Shown in pieces: positions 12,239-36,689 of a stretch of DNA of 64,000 nucleotides. Numbering within the stretch: the first letter of the stretch is position 1; every line of letters begins with the position of its first letter. The DNA comes from Flaccisagitta enflata. Taxonomy: Eukaryota > Chaetognatha > Sagittoidea > Aphragmophora. The stretch lies in NCBI GenBank assembly GCA_965153355.1, contig OZ231128.1, forward strand, positions 43,958,001-44,022,000, given 5' to 3'. Both the position numbers and the translations under genes were made by a program. The notes under the pieces are model-generated. The model was not told the origin of the DNA. It saw only the letters and a list, made by a program, of their open reading frames with translations, and ran no database searches.

Positions 12239-12459
12239 GAACAAGGCCGGATACACGGCTACTGAAGTCGCGTGCGGGTGGGCAGGGGCCGTATTTGAGG
12301 TCACCAGATCATTTGGGCAGGAACAGTGAGGTCATAGAAATAAAATCATAAAAAAGTAAAGTGTGACCAACCGACGGACCGACCAACCAACCAACCAACT
12401 GACCAACCGACCGACCGACAAAGCGGGTTGTAGAGTCGCGTGCACGCGACTAAAAAAAG
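12239..12459 (+). mobile_element. Short interspersed repeat, full-length copy
   Basis: It starts ACAAGGCCGGATACACGGC, carries two GGGCAGG boxes, a CCAACCAACC/GACCGACC stretch and AAAGCGGGTTGTAG, and ends with the palindrome AGTCGCGTGCACGCGACT plus A-run. It is about 220 bp and one of the best reference copies in the window. Confidence 0.82.
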
Positions 12460-12692
12460 AGTTTAGCACTACTTCATGCTTTTTCTTTGCCTTTCACTCT
12501 CTTTTTCCTTGCTTACGTTGACTTCTTTTGTCTCCCTCCTGCTCTATCAAGGCCGAGTGATTAATCTTCGTCTTTGATGAGCGCATAAAGTAGCACAGCC
12601 TACACTCTATTGAAATCTGTACCAATCCAACGCCCCACGTACGGGTACCTCTCGTGTTGGATTTTTTTTTGTGTAGTATGTATTGGTTAAGG

Positions 12693-12696
<4 letters not shown>

Positions 12697-12778
<82 letters not shown>

Positions 12779-12781
12779 GTG
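12697..12781. repeat. (GT)n microsatellite
   Basis: Uninterrupted GT repeats of about 85 bp. Confidence 0.95.
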
Positions 12782-13044
12782 TGTCTTGAGTTTGGTTAGG
12801 GTGAACGGTTCGACGAATGAATGCGGATTGCGGAATATGTTTTTCGATCCATAAACAAGCTATCCTCCAATCTGTCTCCTTTCTCTCGCCTGTGTATATC
12901 TACTTTCTAGTCAAGAAAAAGGTCTCCATTTTCTGCTTGCAACAAGAATATTTCTCATTGGTAGTGTTATGCCCCTCTTTCCCCTCCCACAACGACCCGT
13001 TCTCCCTCCCTTTCGTCTTCACACCACACTTACCAAGTCAAGCA

Positions 13045-13322
13045 ACAAGCATGTTTATTCACATGTGTGTTTTTCATTGCCAGTATCACTTTCCTCTCTC
13101 TTCCTTTACCATCCCACAGATTCCAAGCGAAAAGAATGCTTGCTATTGCCAGTGTCATGCTCCCCTTTCCACCTTTGCCACTGCCCTTTCTCCATCCCAT
13201 ATGCCCCAAAGATTCCAAGCTTCAAGAGTTGTTTTGATTGGTAGTTCACGCTCCTTCCTTTCCTTCTCTCTCCCTACAGTTTCCATGCGTCAAAAGTGTT
13301 TCCCATTTTCATTGTCACGCTC
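13045..13322 (+). pseudogene. Decayed tandem copies of the acceptor and 5' half of exon 14545-14655
   Basis: Four copies of pyrimidine tract plus ATTCCAAGCGAAAAGAATGC / TTGCTATTGCCAGTGTCATG type sequence occur at about 13045, 13120, 13212 and 13280. They correspond to the first 45 bases of exon 14545. The best (13118-13162) still has CACAG and encodes IPSEKNACYCQCHAP before running into pyrimidine-rich intron sequence. A fifth, weaker copy is at 14480-14515. None keeps the second half of the exon. Confidence 0.6.
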
Positions 13323-13346
13323 TCATCTCCCTCCCTTCCCCGTTTT

Positions 13347-14386
13347 GGGCAGCAGTCCCGGAAGAGCAAATGACCTATGGTTCCACACAGGGCTATTTTC
13401 TATGGTTTCCGATCTACATCCCCCCCTCTCCCGGGCATCAAAACAGGCCCAAAACAGACCCCAAATCAGGCCTCTCAGACCTCAAATCAGGCCTCTCAGA
13501 CCCCAAATCAAGTCTCTCCGACCTCAAATCAGGCACATCAAACCCCAAATAGGGCCTCTAAGACTCCAATCTGGACCTCTCAGACCCCTACTCAGGCCTT
13601 CAAGACTCAACTCAGGCCTCTCAGACCCAACTCTAGCCTCTCGAACCACAAGTCAGGCCTTTCAGACCCTTATTCAAGCCCCTCAGACCCCCAAGACTCA
13701 ATTGAGGCCTCCAAGACCCTTACTTGGGCCTCCCAGACCCATCTCAGGCCTTTCAGATCCTAAATCAGGCCCCTCAGACCTCCCTGACATCAAATCAGGC
13801 CTTTCAGACCCGAAACCAAGGACTATCAAGTATAAAATCTTTCCCAAGGCGCTTTTTGAAAAAAATGAAAAATTCAACATTTTTAGCATCATTTTGCATA
13901 GAATATTTTTCAAGTTGGTTTGACCTATCTATTGACAGCATAATGATAATTCTGATGAAATTCCTTCATGATAGGTCGAATAGTTTGCACAAAAACAAAA
14001 TTTCCTTTTCCCCGTTACAATTTACAAAATTCCAAGCGATAAGAATTTTTCATTTTTTATGAAAACCATACAGTGCGACCTATCAAATGAATTGGAATCT
14101 TATCAGGATTAACATTATGCTGTCAAAAAATAGGTCAAATCAACCTAAAAAATTTTCTTTGCAAAATAATGCTAAAAATCTTGAATTTTTCATTTTTTTT
14201 CAAAAAGCGCCTCAGGAAAGATTTTCTACTTGATGGTTCTCGGTTTCTATACTCATGAACTCTGCAAAAATGCAAAAAACCGCATAGTAATATCATTCTT
14301 GTCTCAAACCTTATGTGAGACAGTAGTGCCCAGATAATCGTCCTGTGTGGAATTGTAGGTCATCTGATCCTCCGGGGCCGCTGCCC
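13347..14386. mobile_element. Foldback element with internal 20-bp repeats and an inner palindrome
   Basis: GGGCAGCAGTCCCGGAAG... at 13347 and its inverse ending GGGGCCGCTGCCC at 14386 form the ends. Inside, 13440-13820 holds imperfect TCAGGCCTCTCAGACCCCAA repeats. 13806-13978 and 14077-14255 form an inverted pair (AAGGCGCTTTTTGAAAAAAA; TTTTTTTTCAAAAAGCGCCT). It lies between decayed copies of exon 14545. Confidence 0.78.
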
Positions 14387-14544
14387 CTCTCACCATCACA
14401 CCCTCACACAAACTTACTTAGGGGCATCGGGTACAGCTGACCATGTAACGCTTTTGCAACGATTTTCCATAGTGACATGAATGTCAGAATGTTAGTCATC
14501 CATACCGTCAATCTCCCTTTTCCCCCTCTTCTCTCTCCCCACAG

Positions 14545-25874
<11,330 letters not shown>

Positions 25875-25877
25875 ATT

Positions 25878-26427
25878 CAGTAAACCTCGTCTAAAGTCTA
25901 AACTTGAGATAACGGGGGCAAGAGTTATAGAAGAAGGAATGCAGCCAAAAGAATGATATTTGAAGGATGGACTGGTAAAAGGATGCTTTATTGCCCATGA
26001 GAGCTGGTTGAAATACATTTCCTTGTATTCTCACTTTTAATTATATATCATTATATTAATAAGGATATTATTATATTAATAAGGATTTTTTTAATCTTTT
26101 TTATTTTTTCTCATATTTCCCTAAAACCAGGAATCGAGTTAGTTGAAGTCTATTTGAACTTTGAAATGTCCCAGGTGATGACTGTGCATCCTGGCAGCAC
26201 AGTCTCTCTCTCATTTCATCTCTATCCGTCAGTCCATCCATCGGTCTGTTGGTCTGTCCGTCCGTCCAAGTGGAAAAGTAAGCTGTCTAGATGCTTGTGT
26301 GTGGGGGTTGGGGTTGGGGAGTGGATGGGGATTGGATGCCTCTGTCCACCTGTCTGCAACGATATTGTAACCCTGTGTTACATGTTTTCTCTGTTTCTCT
26401 CTCTGTCTCTCCCTCCCTCTCTCCCCC

Positions 26428-26521
<94 letters not shown>

Positions 26522-27084
26522 CCTACGGCGATTAGCCGCCCCTATTAATTTCATGCGTAGCACCATTCAGCCCCCAAAACTTACCAACTTGCTCAAACGC
26601 TTCATGAGAAAAAGGGAAATCCAACAAACTCTGCAGGACTCAAAAAGACCGAAGGGACTTCGTCTCTTCGACCTTTTTCCAAATAATAAAATGTATCAAA
26701 GTAATATCTTTTGCTTGTTTTTTATTCAATCATTGAAAGATCTCACTTTAATATGCAAAACATTTTTTATTCCAAATATAATTTGCTATTTCACCTTCCT
26801 TCAAATCATCATTCTGACCTATGCTGTTTTTATTTGAACTTCAAGGCTGGAATTAGGGCCTGGAGACTGGGATATGAGCCTCGTGGCTAGGATTTGGGGG
26901 GGGCGTTAATTGGAGGGGGGCGATAAATGGAGAAAATACGGTATTGATATTTTTGCCAAAATATATGAAAATGTGATTCTAGGGTAACCGACTATCATGG
27001 GGAATCAATCATTCTTTTGATAATTTATAGTCCAAAAATCAGTCCCTAAGCTTCTTTTCTCTTCCCATTATACGACACCTACTG
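25878..27084. mobile_element. MITE family 1, third copy, split by about 900 bp
   Basis: The left part (25878-26035) begins CAGTAAACCTCGTCTAAAG and carries CTTGAGATAACGGGGGCAAG. The right part (26937-27084) carries TATCATGGGGAATCAATCA and ends ACACCTACTG + TA. Between them lie CT/CTGT microsatellites, interspersed-repeat remnants and unassigned sequence. The left end starts four bases after the stop codon of the membrane-protein gene. Confidence 0.7.
26420..26520. repeat. (CTGT)n then (CT)n microsatellite
   Basis: CTGT repeats pass into about 70 bp of CT. It lies in the insertion that splits the third MITE copy. Confidence 0.93.
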
Positions 27085-27433
27085 TAGCTTATCATTGATT
27101 ATACGTAGTGGCCTACCTCAGAGTGACATCACCATAGATTGTGTTTCTGAATTGAACAAATTGAACAAATTGAATTTTTGTCGGCATTTACGCCTTGGAC
27201 GACCACTGTGTTCAACATGACCCCTTACTTCAATCATGAGTTGATGAGTGATGATTAATGAACTGATGATAATATAATTATGTACAATTGATTCACCTAA
27301 CACTTGAATATGAACGACAATATGGAGCTTCAGAAAACTGTGTGTTTCAAACATTGTTTGCTTTTTCTGTCAAACAGTAAATAATACTGAATACAGTGTA
27401 TATATCAAGGTGACTGGCCTAATCAGGAACGAA

Positions 27434-27700
<267 letters not shown>

Positions 27701-27875
27701 GATGATGACTATAACGTTATGTTGATGATAAAGATGGTGATGATGGGGATGGCCGAGGATGTTTTTGGTGGTTATCCTGGTGATGAATGAATCATGAAAC
27801 TAGTGATGGATGGACGGTTGCGCCATCTCGTTGGCATATGAGACACAACTTATCGGAAAATGGTTCATCATCTTG

Positions 27876-27908
27876 AAGAAGGAAGAAGAGGAAGAAGAAG
27901 AAGGGGAA

Positions 27909-27943
<35 letters not shown>

Positions 27944-27972
27944 AGAAGAAGAAGAAGAAGAAGAAGAAGAAA

Positions 27973-28003
<31 letters not shown>

Positions 28004-28146
28004 GAAAAAGAAAAAGAAAAAGAAAAGGAAGAAGAAGAAGAAGAAGAAGAAGAAAAAGAAAAAGAAAAAGAAGAAGAAGAAGAAGAAGAAGAAGAAGAAG
28101 AAGAAGAAGAAGAAGAGGAAGAGGAAGAGGAAGAGAAGAAGAAGGA
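27876..28146. repeat. (GAA)n/(GAAAAA)n purine tract
   Basis: About 270 bp of pure purine on the + strand, mixing GAA and AAAAAG units. Confidence 0.95.
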
Positions 28147-28162
28147 AGGTGGACAGTGGTAT

Positions 28163-28764
28163 TTACTATCTTGGAAAAAATAAAAGTCCAGGACGTTCTG
28201 TCATATTTTAGCTTTGATATACATGATTTGATATGAAAATTGGTGACCAAAATGAAGCTGATAACTGATAAGCAGGGCTAGCACATGGTGCAAAGCTGAG
28301 ACTCATGGGGTTGTTTGTTTAGATTTTACATCAAAATAAGTTAAAGTGTTGATTTCAGGAAATGCACACAAAACTTGAATAGAATATAAATGCATGACGT
28401 TTTGTTACAGTATTACTTTGATATGCAAAATTTGAAAGGAAAATTGGTGACCACTTTGAAGCTGTTGATCAGGGCTATCTTTTGCCGCCAAGCAGAGATT
28501 CATAGCTCTATCCGTTTGGATTCTACATCAAAAAGAGTGAGAATGTTGATTCTCAGAAATTGTAAAAAGTTGTGTAGAGGTACTTCACTTCAAAATGGTA
28601 TTACACTCTTTATCAAGACATGCCGTTACAGATGCAAGCGGTTTCTAAACTCTAAAAAGATTATTTTAGATATTTGGCTGATGAAAATGATCATTGTTTC
28701 ATCAGATTTGAAATCAAACCATTTCTTTATCCAGCTTGGACTTTTATTTTTTCCAAGATAGTAA
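28163..28764. mobile_element. TA-flanked inverted-repeat element with an internal 190-bp duplication
   Basis: CTATCTTGGAAAAAATAAAA at the left pairs with TTTTATTTTTTCCAAGATAG at the right, each next to TA. Inside, two diverged copies of a roughly 190-bp segment (AAAATTGGTGACCA; TACATCAAAA(A/T)) lie in tandem. A related fragment is at 48600-48760 on the other strand (GCCGCCAAGCAGAGA). A (GAA)n tract ends just to its left. Confidence 0.72.
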
Positions 28765-28999
28765 TTCATTAAGTACTGTTCATTGAAGGAAGAGGGTTGT
28801 TACTTGTACAGTGCGGCGCACAAAGAACAATTAAAATCTGTAAGATTTTTAAACATCTTCAAAAGTTCTACAAATCCAGCCTAATCCCAGTCTTTTACTT
28901 CGATTTGTTCAAAAGTAATACGAGTTCAAAGAGGAGTAGTAATTTACAAGAATCCATTATGGATCAATTACAGACAAAACAGAAAAAAAAAAAAACTTC

Positions 29000-29225
29000 T
29001 CTTTGATGAATTAAAAAAGAAATCATGATTTTGACTTCAAATCTAGGAGCATTTTAAAGAGCTTTAAAAAACTCTAGTCCAATCAGAAATTTGTAGCTTT
29101 GTAACTCAGTTTTTTGATTGTCTAAAAGGACAATTTTTTGTCCCTTTTCCCTAACTTAGTTCAAACTAATGTTACGTCTAAACAAAAAGAGCTACAAATT
29201 TGGAATTGGTCTCACATTAAAGAAA
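29000..29225. repeat. Imperfect inverted repeat
   Basis: AATCAGAAATTTGTAGCTTT and AAAGAGCTACAAATTTGGAA face each other about 100 bp apart. The motif CTACAAAT also occurs in the element at 23431-24031. Confidence 0.5.
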
Positions 29226-29699
29226 ATTGATATCCTCACTTATAGTTATAATCTATAAATCAATCCTATCATTTCTAGAATAAGCAAAATAGTCTTTACA
29301 GAAGTGGCTACTTATATAAGCGCCTCACTGTAATGTTTAAGGAATGGCCAAAGAGGGATATCTTCATAGCTCTGACTCACGCTCCACGCAAAGGTTTTGA
29401 CTTTTGAATCTTTACGCTGAGATGTAATCTTTTTTTTTGAGTAACAATAACTTTGCTGTCTTAGGATGAGACCGAGAAAATGAATGGGTGGAACTGAAAT
29501 CTTATTCGTGGACTAGCAACTCTGTGCCTTTATTCGTCTGTTGGTTTATTTGTCCTTTGGTCCGTCCGTTGGACCGCTCAGGATGAAAACGCGTTGCCGC
29601 CCCTGTATACTACTCATTTGCAACAACCTCATAAACCCGGATGACTTGTTAGTTGTCAAGAGGAAGATGATGGGTAAGTTTGGGCCGCTTCCCACCTCA

Positions 29700-30240
29700 A
29701 AAGATGGAGAAGAAAGGAAAAAATAAGTGGATATAGGAGCATGAGGTAGAGAAGAAGAGAAAACAGAAGAAAGACAAAAGAAAGTACAAGAAAATGAAAA
29801 ACCAGAAGAAAAATTGAAGAAAAGGAGAATGAATTGATGTATAACAACAACAAGAAAAAAATACATTGAGAAATAAAAAGAAAAAGAAAAAAGAAAAAGA
29901 AAAAGAAAAAGAAAAAGAAAGAGCGAAAGAAGAAGAAAAAAGAAGAAGAAAATCAAGCAGAAGATAAACATAAAGAAAAAGAAAAAGAAAAATCAAGAAG
30001 AAGATAAACATAAAGAAACATAAAAAGCAAAAGCAAAAGCGAAAGCAAAAGCAAAAGCAAAAGCAAAAGCAAAAGCAAAAGCAAAAGCAAAAGCAAAAGC
30101 AAAAGCAAAAGCAAAAGCAAAAGCAAAAGCAAAAGAAGAAGTGCTGGAATACAAAGTGGTATCGAAAGGAGAGAAGTTGGCGGAGGAGAGGCAAGAGGAG
30201 GAAGAGGAGGAGGAGGAGGAGGAGGCGAAATAGGCCGCAT
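29700..30240. repeat. Purine-rich tract with (AAAAGC)n
   Basis: GAAAAA-rich sequence followed by about 18 near-perfect AAAAGC units at 30025-30135 and then GAGGAG repeats. No gene recognised from 28800 to 31480. An interspersed-repeat remnant (CTATACACCCCGCTTTGTC) is at about 30878-30925. Confidence 0.85.
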
Positions 30241-31499
30241 AAACGAGAGCAAAGGGGGAGATGGACACGTTCATCTTAGCCATAAAACCGATGAAACTTT
30301 TATCGCCACAGCAATAATCGCCGCTGCCCATCCACTTTTTTATGTTGCATCCATGATCCATGAGCCTTATTTTATGTTCGCGTCATTCACTTTCATTATT
30401 CAGCTAAGCTCAAGAACCCTAACATAGTTGTCAAAATTTATTCATTGTATTAAGTGAATGAGCAGGATCTGGTATGAACCTTTAAACGCGTATGTAATCT
30501 TTCTGAAACGAAGATTTGCTCGCAAAGAACCTGAAATCTCAAACGGACTGATAAAAGTTATTTGCTTGAATTTTTGAGGCTTGGATTGCAACAAAACTAT
30601 GCGTATGTGTATTTCTTGCGCGTGTCATAAAGACTAGATAATGACTAGCGCCGTAGGGGAGCAAGAACGTTTAGGGTAGCCACCCCTAATGTGTGTCATA
30701 ACAAATTTTGTATCCCACTTAAAAATTTATTGTTGAAATTTTCTTAATCAAATTGTAGCCAGCAATATCTTTCTTTTGATTGAGTGAATGACCATCAATT
30801 GTGAAGATTGCCATCTTTTTTGCTTTCAAATTTGTCAGAAATGACATCCATCTAATCTATAGTCATTTGCTATACGACTATACACCCCGCTTTGTCTGTC
30901 CGCTCGTCGGTCCGTCGATCTGCCACACAGTGGACCGTGACCCTGAAAAATTCAATTGTTATTGTTTTGGTGAGTAGTAAATTACCATAACATTCTCACA
31001 GTTTTGAAGAAACGTTAAGGAACGTTAAGCCCAAATGAGGAAAATAAAACCATGCTACGGTAGCTTTCACTTAGTACTATATCCGTGTGTAGGGGGATCC
31101 TCGCGCAATCCTCCGTTCTCTAGTGTGGAGTATAAGGTTCTATGCAATAGTGGTGTGGCAGTGACTGAGAATGTGTCTTCCTAAATGTGCTGCATCGCCA
31201 CAAGGAAAAGCCTTATTTCTTCTAAAACGAAATCTCGTTACTGAATTCTGAGCGAAATACTCTTTTTGCTTTTTGTCATTTTTTTTTCTCCTTTTTTTCA
31301 AAGATTGAAAAAAAAACGATGAAAATGAGGTCGTGATCAGTGACGATGATCACGAACCTGACAAGGATGATGCCGAGGGCACACACGATAACAACTGACA
31401 TGACTGAGACCGACAGCGTATGAATGACACCAAAATGAGGGGTTAGATGGGGTCCCGTCTTTCTCCCTTTCCATTTCCGGTCTGATTCTGTTTGTCCGT

Positions 31500-31830
<331 letters not shown>

Positions 31831-32070
31831 CACAGACGGAGTTAATGTAAAAAAACTTTATTCTTTTTTAGGTGCGCCAATCTATGTCTATAACTGGCTG
31901 TGTCCGTGGGTTGGTCGATTGGTTGGTCGGTAATGTATATGTAGCGTTACAAAATGAAACGTCTTTTTAGAAACTAAATTTAGAGACACGCTGAGTGCAT
32001 AATCTGGCAATTATATCGCTTTTAGCCCATATTCAGGGTAAGTTAGCACTTCATAAGTAACTTGACTTTA

Positions 32071-32209
32071 AACCAAGGCTGAATACACCGCTGCCCTAGT
32101 GGCGTGCGGATGGGCAGGAGCAGTGAGCCCAAAACGCAAAAAAACGCCGAAAAGTAAATTGGGGACGGATGAAGCTTGGTTTAGAGTCGCGTAGCACGCA
32201 ACTAAAAAT
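32071..32209 (+). mobile_element. Short interspersed repeat followed by a long (AAC)n tract
   Basis: AACCAAGGCTGAATACACCG, GTGCGGATGGGCAGGAGCAG, ACGCCGAAAAG and AGTCGCGTAGCACGCAACT + AAAAA. The A-rich end passes within 20 bp into about 350 bp of AAC repeats. Confidence 0.75.
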
Positions 32210-32226
32210 AAACAAAAAAAATATTC

Positions 32227-32576
<350 letters not shown>

Positions 32577-32823
32577 CGTTGAACGAGCCTTTGAGCTGAG
32601 TGAATGATGCGAGCAAACAAACGTAGTGAGCGACCGAGTGGCCCGTTTGAAATACAATTGTCATTTGTCCATCAGTCGTTCAAATCTAGCCATAGATTGA
32701 TATACCGCAGATGAATAGTAAAGAGTGAAAACAAATTAGAGTTATGAAATTTCTAAACTTGCGTGATCTATGCTAGACTTGATTAGGAATGGAACAAAAA
32801 ATAATCGATCTGCGTCAATGATA

Positions 32824-33379
32824 CAGTAGATCTTGTCTAGACTTGAGATAACGGGGGCAAGCATTATGGGAGAACAAATGAAGCTAGGGGGCTGATACTT
32901 GAAATATTAACTAATAAAAGAATGATTTATTCCCCATGATACTTGGTTGCCATGGCAACACATTTCCATGTATTCTTGTTAAAATATTTTGAGAGATTTT
33001 TTTAAGGAACATTGCTTAAAATCAAATTTGCTACAACTTTCTCACAAAATGTTCTTTAAGAATATCGCTTGTTTGGCCATTGCTAGGGAGTGTATCCATG
33101 TGTGACAACCCATAGCAACCGCTAAACGAGCGACATTCTTACAGAACATACTGTGGGAAAGTTGTAGCAAATTTAATCTTAAGCAATTTTCACTAAAAAA
33201 TCTATCAAAATATTGATATCTTAGCGAAAATACATAGAAATGTGTTTCCATAGCAACCGAGTATTATGGGGAATAAATCATTTTTTTATTAGTTTATATT
33301 CCAATTATCAGCCCCCTAGCTTCATTTGTTCTCCCATAATGCTTGTCTCCGTTATCTCAAGTCTAGACGAGATCTACTG
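32824..33379. mobile_element. TA-flanked MITE, family 1, second copy
   Basis: Same inverted ends (CAGTAGATCTTGTCTAGACT) and flanking TA at 32822-32823 and 33380-33381. The interior (TTGCTACAACTTTCTCA, TTGCCATGGCAACACATTTC) matches the copy at 19586 along its length. Confidence 0.88.
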
Positions 33380-33458
33380 TACCCATTTTCGATTCATCTT
33401 TCCGGCCTACAACATTTGAAAATTTCAAGACTTCTTTGTTAACTTTCTAAAGGGACAC

Positions 33459-33636
33459 TTTTTAGTCGCGTGACACGCGACTCTACAATCCGCCATGTCG
33501 ATCCGTCGGTTGGTCCCCTTTTTACTTTTTCGGCGTTTTTTAGCATACGGCTTTCCTAGATGCTCTAGTGACCTTCTACAGCACTGCTCCTGCCCACCCA
33601 CACGCAACTAGGGTGGCCGTGTATCCGGCCCTGTTT
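33459..33636 (-). mobile_element. Short interspersed repeat, full copy
   Basis: TTTTTAGTCGCGTGACACGC + GACT (7-bp stem), ACAATCCGCCATGTCG, CTGCTCCTGCCCACCCAC, then AGGGTGGCCGTGTATCCGGC + CCTGTTT. The second hairpin has GGCCG/CGGCC arms. Confidence 0.8.
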
Positions 33637-33862
33637 CAAAAACGGTAATTGAAATATATAAAAATGCTACAAATTTGTACCAAGATTAGAATTCTTTCTC
33701 CGATAATTAGGACATTTCTTTGAAATTAGACAAATAATGAGTCTGATTCAAACCAACAAGCGTCAAGTTTAATCTATTCCAACCTGTCTGTATGTCTTTT
33801 AATCAGTCTTATTATGTCACCCCTCAAGTTGCTATATCGGCTCGTCAGTCTGTCAGTCTCAC

Positions 33863-33990
33863 GTTTTTAAGTGCGTCCTCGCACTTCTATAAGAGGTCAT
33901 GTCCGTCGGTCGGTCGGTCGGTTGGTCGGTCGGTCGGTCGGTTGGTCGGTCGGTCGGTCGGTTGGTCGGTCGGTCACGCAAACGTTTGAA
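33863..33990 (-). mobile_element. Short interspersed repeat, partial, AAGTGCG-stem variant
   Basis: TTTTTAAGTGCGTCCTCGCA + CTT forms a perfect 7-bp stem with loop TCCT, followed by CTATAAGAGGTCATGTCC and an expanded GGTCGGTCGGTT tract. The 5' hairpin end is absent. Confidence 0.7.
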
Positions 33991-34059
33991 ATGCGCAAAA
34001 CGGCTGATCCAACAAATTTCTTCATTCCTATAACCTTTCATGCCTTTACGCGTTCATTT

Positions 34060-34165
34060 TTAATCAGTTCATTCATTCCTTCATTCATTTTTTCATTCAT
34101 TCATTCATTCATTCATTCATTCATTCATTCATTCATTCATTCATTCATTCATTCATTCATTCATC
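34060..34165. repeat. (ATTC)n microsatellite
   Basis: About 20 near-perfect ATTC units. Confidence 0.92.
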
Positions 34166-34301
34166 AAAAAGGTTCATTCACAAATTCTTAATCAAGCGAG
34201 GCGCACTTATTGGCCTTAACTTGGCCTTGTTTGGGGTATTTATGATCGCTTAGTTTACAAAGAAACGCCGCTAAGGGGTGTTTCTATTCAGACACAATGG
34301 C

Positions 34302-34510
34302 GTTTTTAGTCGCGTGCACGCGACTCTACAACCCGCTCTGCCCGTCGGTCGGTCGGTTGGTCCGTCCGTCCGTTGGTCACGCTTAGTTTTTTTAGCTTTT
34401 ACAGGCGGTTTTGGGGTTACTGCTCCTGCCCAACTGCTTGGTTGGTCAATTTCATCACTACCCCTGCCCACCCGCACGCGACTAGGGTAGCCGTGTGTCC
34501 GGCCTTGTTG
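34302..34510 (-). mobile_element. Short interspersed repeat, full-length copy
   Basis: TTTTTAGTCGCGTGCACGCG + ACT, CTACAACCCGCTCTGCC, GGTCGGTCGGTTGG, TACTGCTCCTGCCCAACTGC, CCCCTGCCCACCCGCACGCG, GTAGCCGTGTGTCCGGCC + TTGTT. It is the mirror image of the copy at 12239. Confidence 0.82.
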
Positions 34511-34698
34511 ACGGGCCACTCGGTCGCTCGCTTGTCGTAGGCTCCAATACTCACACCGCTCACTCGCTATGCAGCGCTAAGCTTCACTACGCTCACTTGA
34601 TCACGGGCTTGCTCACTCGCTTTGCTCACTCCCTCGTGGGACAGTTGAATTCATGAATATGTGTTCATGTTGTAAACATGTTAAATGGGAACAAACGC

Positions 34699-34850
34699 GT
34701 TTTTAGTCGCGAACACGCAAGACGCAACTACACCTTGCCGTGTTGGTCGGTATGTCGGTAGGTCCGTCACATATTTGAATTCCGAGCGGTTTTCGCATTA
34801 CTGCTCCTGCCCAAACGTGCATGACTGGATTGCTGTGTATCCGGCCTAGA
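34699..34850 (-). mobile_element. Short interspersed repeat, shorter copy
   Basis: TTTTTAGTCGCGAACACGCA opens it, then CACCTTGCCGTGTTGGTCGG, CTGCTCCTGCCCAAACG and GCTGTGTATCCGGCC. The hairpin is partly duplicated (GCAAGACGCAACT). Confidence 0.7.
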
Positions 34851-34916
34851 CTTGTGACTTGTGACTTATTTTGAAAATAAGACGGGAGTGTGTGAGTGTG
34901 TAAGTGTGCGTGTGTG

Positions 34917-35057
<141 letters not shown>

Positions 35058-35189
35058 TTCTGTTGGGGGGGGAAGGAAATTGGAGAGGCAAAGAATAGAA
35101 GTCTTAAAGCAGGTCCGCATAACCGCCATTTCGATAGATCAAAAAACTGCGAAATCTTAGTCACATCAGCTCCTTAGCTTTCTCGACTC

Positions 35190-35209
35190 TCTCTCTCTTT
35201 TTCTCTCTA

Positions 35210-35253
<44 letters not shown>

Positions 35254-35344
35254 ATGGATATAACTGACGGGATGTATGTATTTAAATGATACATCGCATA
35301 GCACGGGACTAAAAATATACAAAATCTTTTTTCACTACAACAAC

Positions 35345-35425
<81 letters not shown>
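35190..35425. repeat. (CT)n and (AAC)n microsatellites around an interspersed-repeat end
   Basis: CT repeats (35215-35250) are followed by a remnant CATCGCATAGCACGGGACT + AAAAA and then AAC repeats (35338-35426). Confidence 0.88.
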
Positions 35426-35426
<1 letters not shown>

Positions 35427-35559
35427 CCCAACGTTCCAACCGCCAATTTCGTGATTGTGCCGCACTGCAGTCAGGAAACGTCGTGATTGTTATGGAAATA
35501 CCGATTAAGCCTTTAAGCATAAGGCTGCTCTCGCCGACCGGAAAAAGTCTAAAGTAGAG

Positions 35560-35925
35560 ATTTTTATAACTTCTTATTTTTTGTTTTTTTTTTAATGCTT
35601 GTTTTACGTTTAATGCTGTTATTCTTAATCATTTTTTTTTTAATTTGAATTTCATCAAATATTAATTTTTGCTTTTTGATTTAATAACATTTTTAAGTTT
35701 AAATCTCATTTATATAAAATATTTTCAATAGTGAAAAAAAAATCATTTTTACAAAATTCTAGTTAGTGTCATTTAAAAAAGATGATTTTTTTCAAGCTAA
35801 AAATAAAAAAAATCACATGATATCAAACAAAAATTTTAAATTTTGTAAATTATCAAAATCAACATTTAAAAACTTGATATGCTTCAAAAAGTCAAATCAT
35901 GTAATTTGACTTTTTTTTCCAAAAG
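35560..35925. other. AT-rich stretch, nothing recognised
   Basis: Long T-runs and A-runs with no open frame of note. The right end shares GCTTCAAAAAGTCAAAT with the duplicated unit at 11408-12120. Confidence 0.5.
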
Positions 35926-36012
35926 GCCGGATACATGGCTACCCCAGTCGCCGCGGGTGGTGGGGCAGTGGAGAAAGTCACTCGGCATTTGGGTGGGAGT
36001 GGTGAGTTCAAA
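35926..36012 (+). mobile_element. Short interspersed repeat fragment
   Basis: GGCCGGATACATGGCTACC, CAGTCGCCGCGGGTGGTGGG and GCATTTGGGTGGGAGTGGTG match the 5' half of the copy at 12239. The fragment then stops. Confidence 0.6.
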
Positions 36013-36034
36013 ATGCTCATAAACTAAGTAGTAC

Positions 36035-36155
36035 TAGTCATCCACATCGCACATGGTCAGCGGTACCTGATGCCCTCCTTGGAATGATCCGCCAAATCAT
36101 TAGTGCGAGCAGGGCAGCGGCCCCAAAGGGCACAGAGGTGAATTTCCAGACGTCC
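36035..36155. mobile_element. Foldback family fragment
   Basis: CACATGGTCAGCGGTACCTG, then GGGCAGCGGCCCCAAAGGGC and GTGAATTTCCAGACGTCC. Only one end is present; a (GT)n tract follows. Confidence 0.6.
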
Positions 36156-36158
36156 AAA

Positions 36159-36260
<102 letters not shown>

Positions 36261-36505
36261 AAAAAGAACGGAAGTCTTGAAGAACCTCCGCATATGCGCT
36301 TTTCACCAGGTCTGACAAATTGCGGAATCTGAGTGACAACTGGTCTCTCCCTCAACGTCATCAACGCTCTCTCATCGTCGTCATCGTCGTCATCGTCGTC
36401 GTGGTTGTGATCTTGGTCTTTGTGGTCTTCCTTATCATCGTTATCAGCGAGATAATTTAAAAACAAAAAGCCAGTACTTATAACTTTCTTTCTTTCTCTG
36501 TTTTT

Positions 36506-36555
36506 TTAGTCGCGTGCTCTACAACCCGCTTTGTCCGTCGGTCGGTCGGTCGGTC

Positions 36556-36589
<34 letters not shown>

Positions 36590-36609
36590 TTCTTTCTTCC
36601 TTCTTTCGT

Positions 36610-36641
<32 letters not shown>

Positions 36642-36653
36642 TTGTTCTTTTGT

Positions 36654-36689
<36 letters not shown>

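Noticed and set aside
12817-13923. Open frame of 368 codons with Arg-Pro-Leu repeats
   Set aside because: It spans decayed exon copies, a foldback end and the CAGGCCTCTCAGACC repeat, so it is a composite of repeats. Only the short CYCQCHAP stretch has an exon origin.
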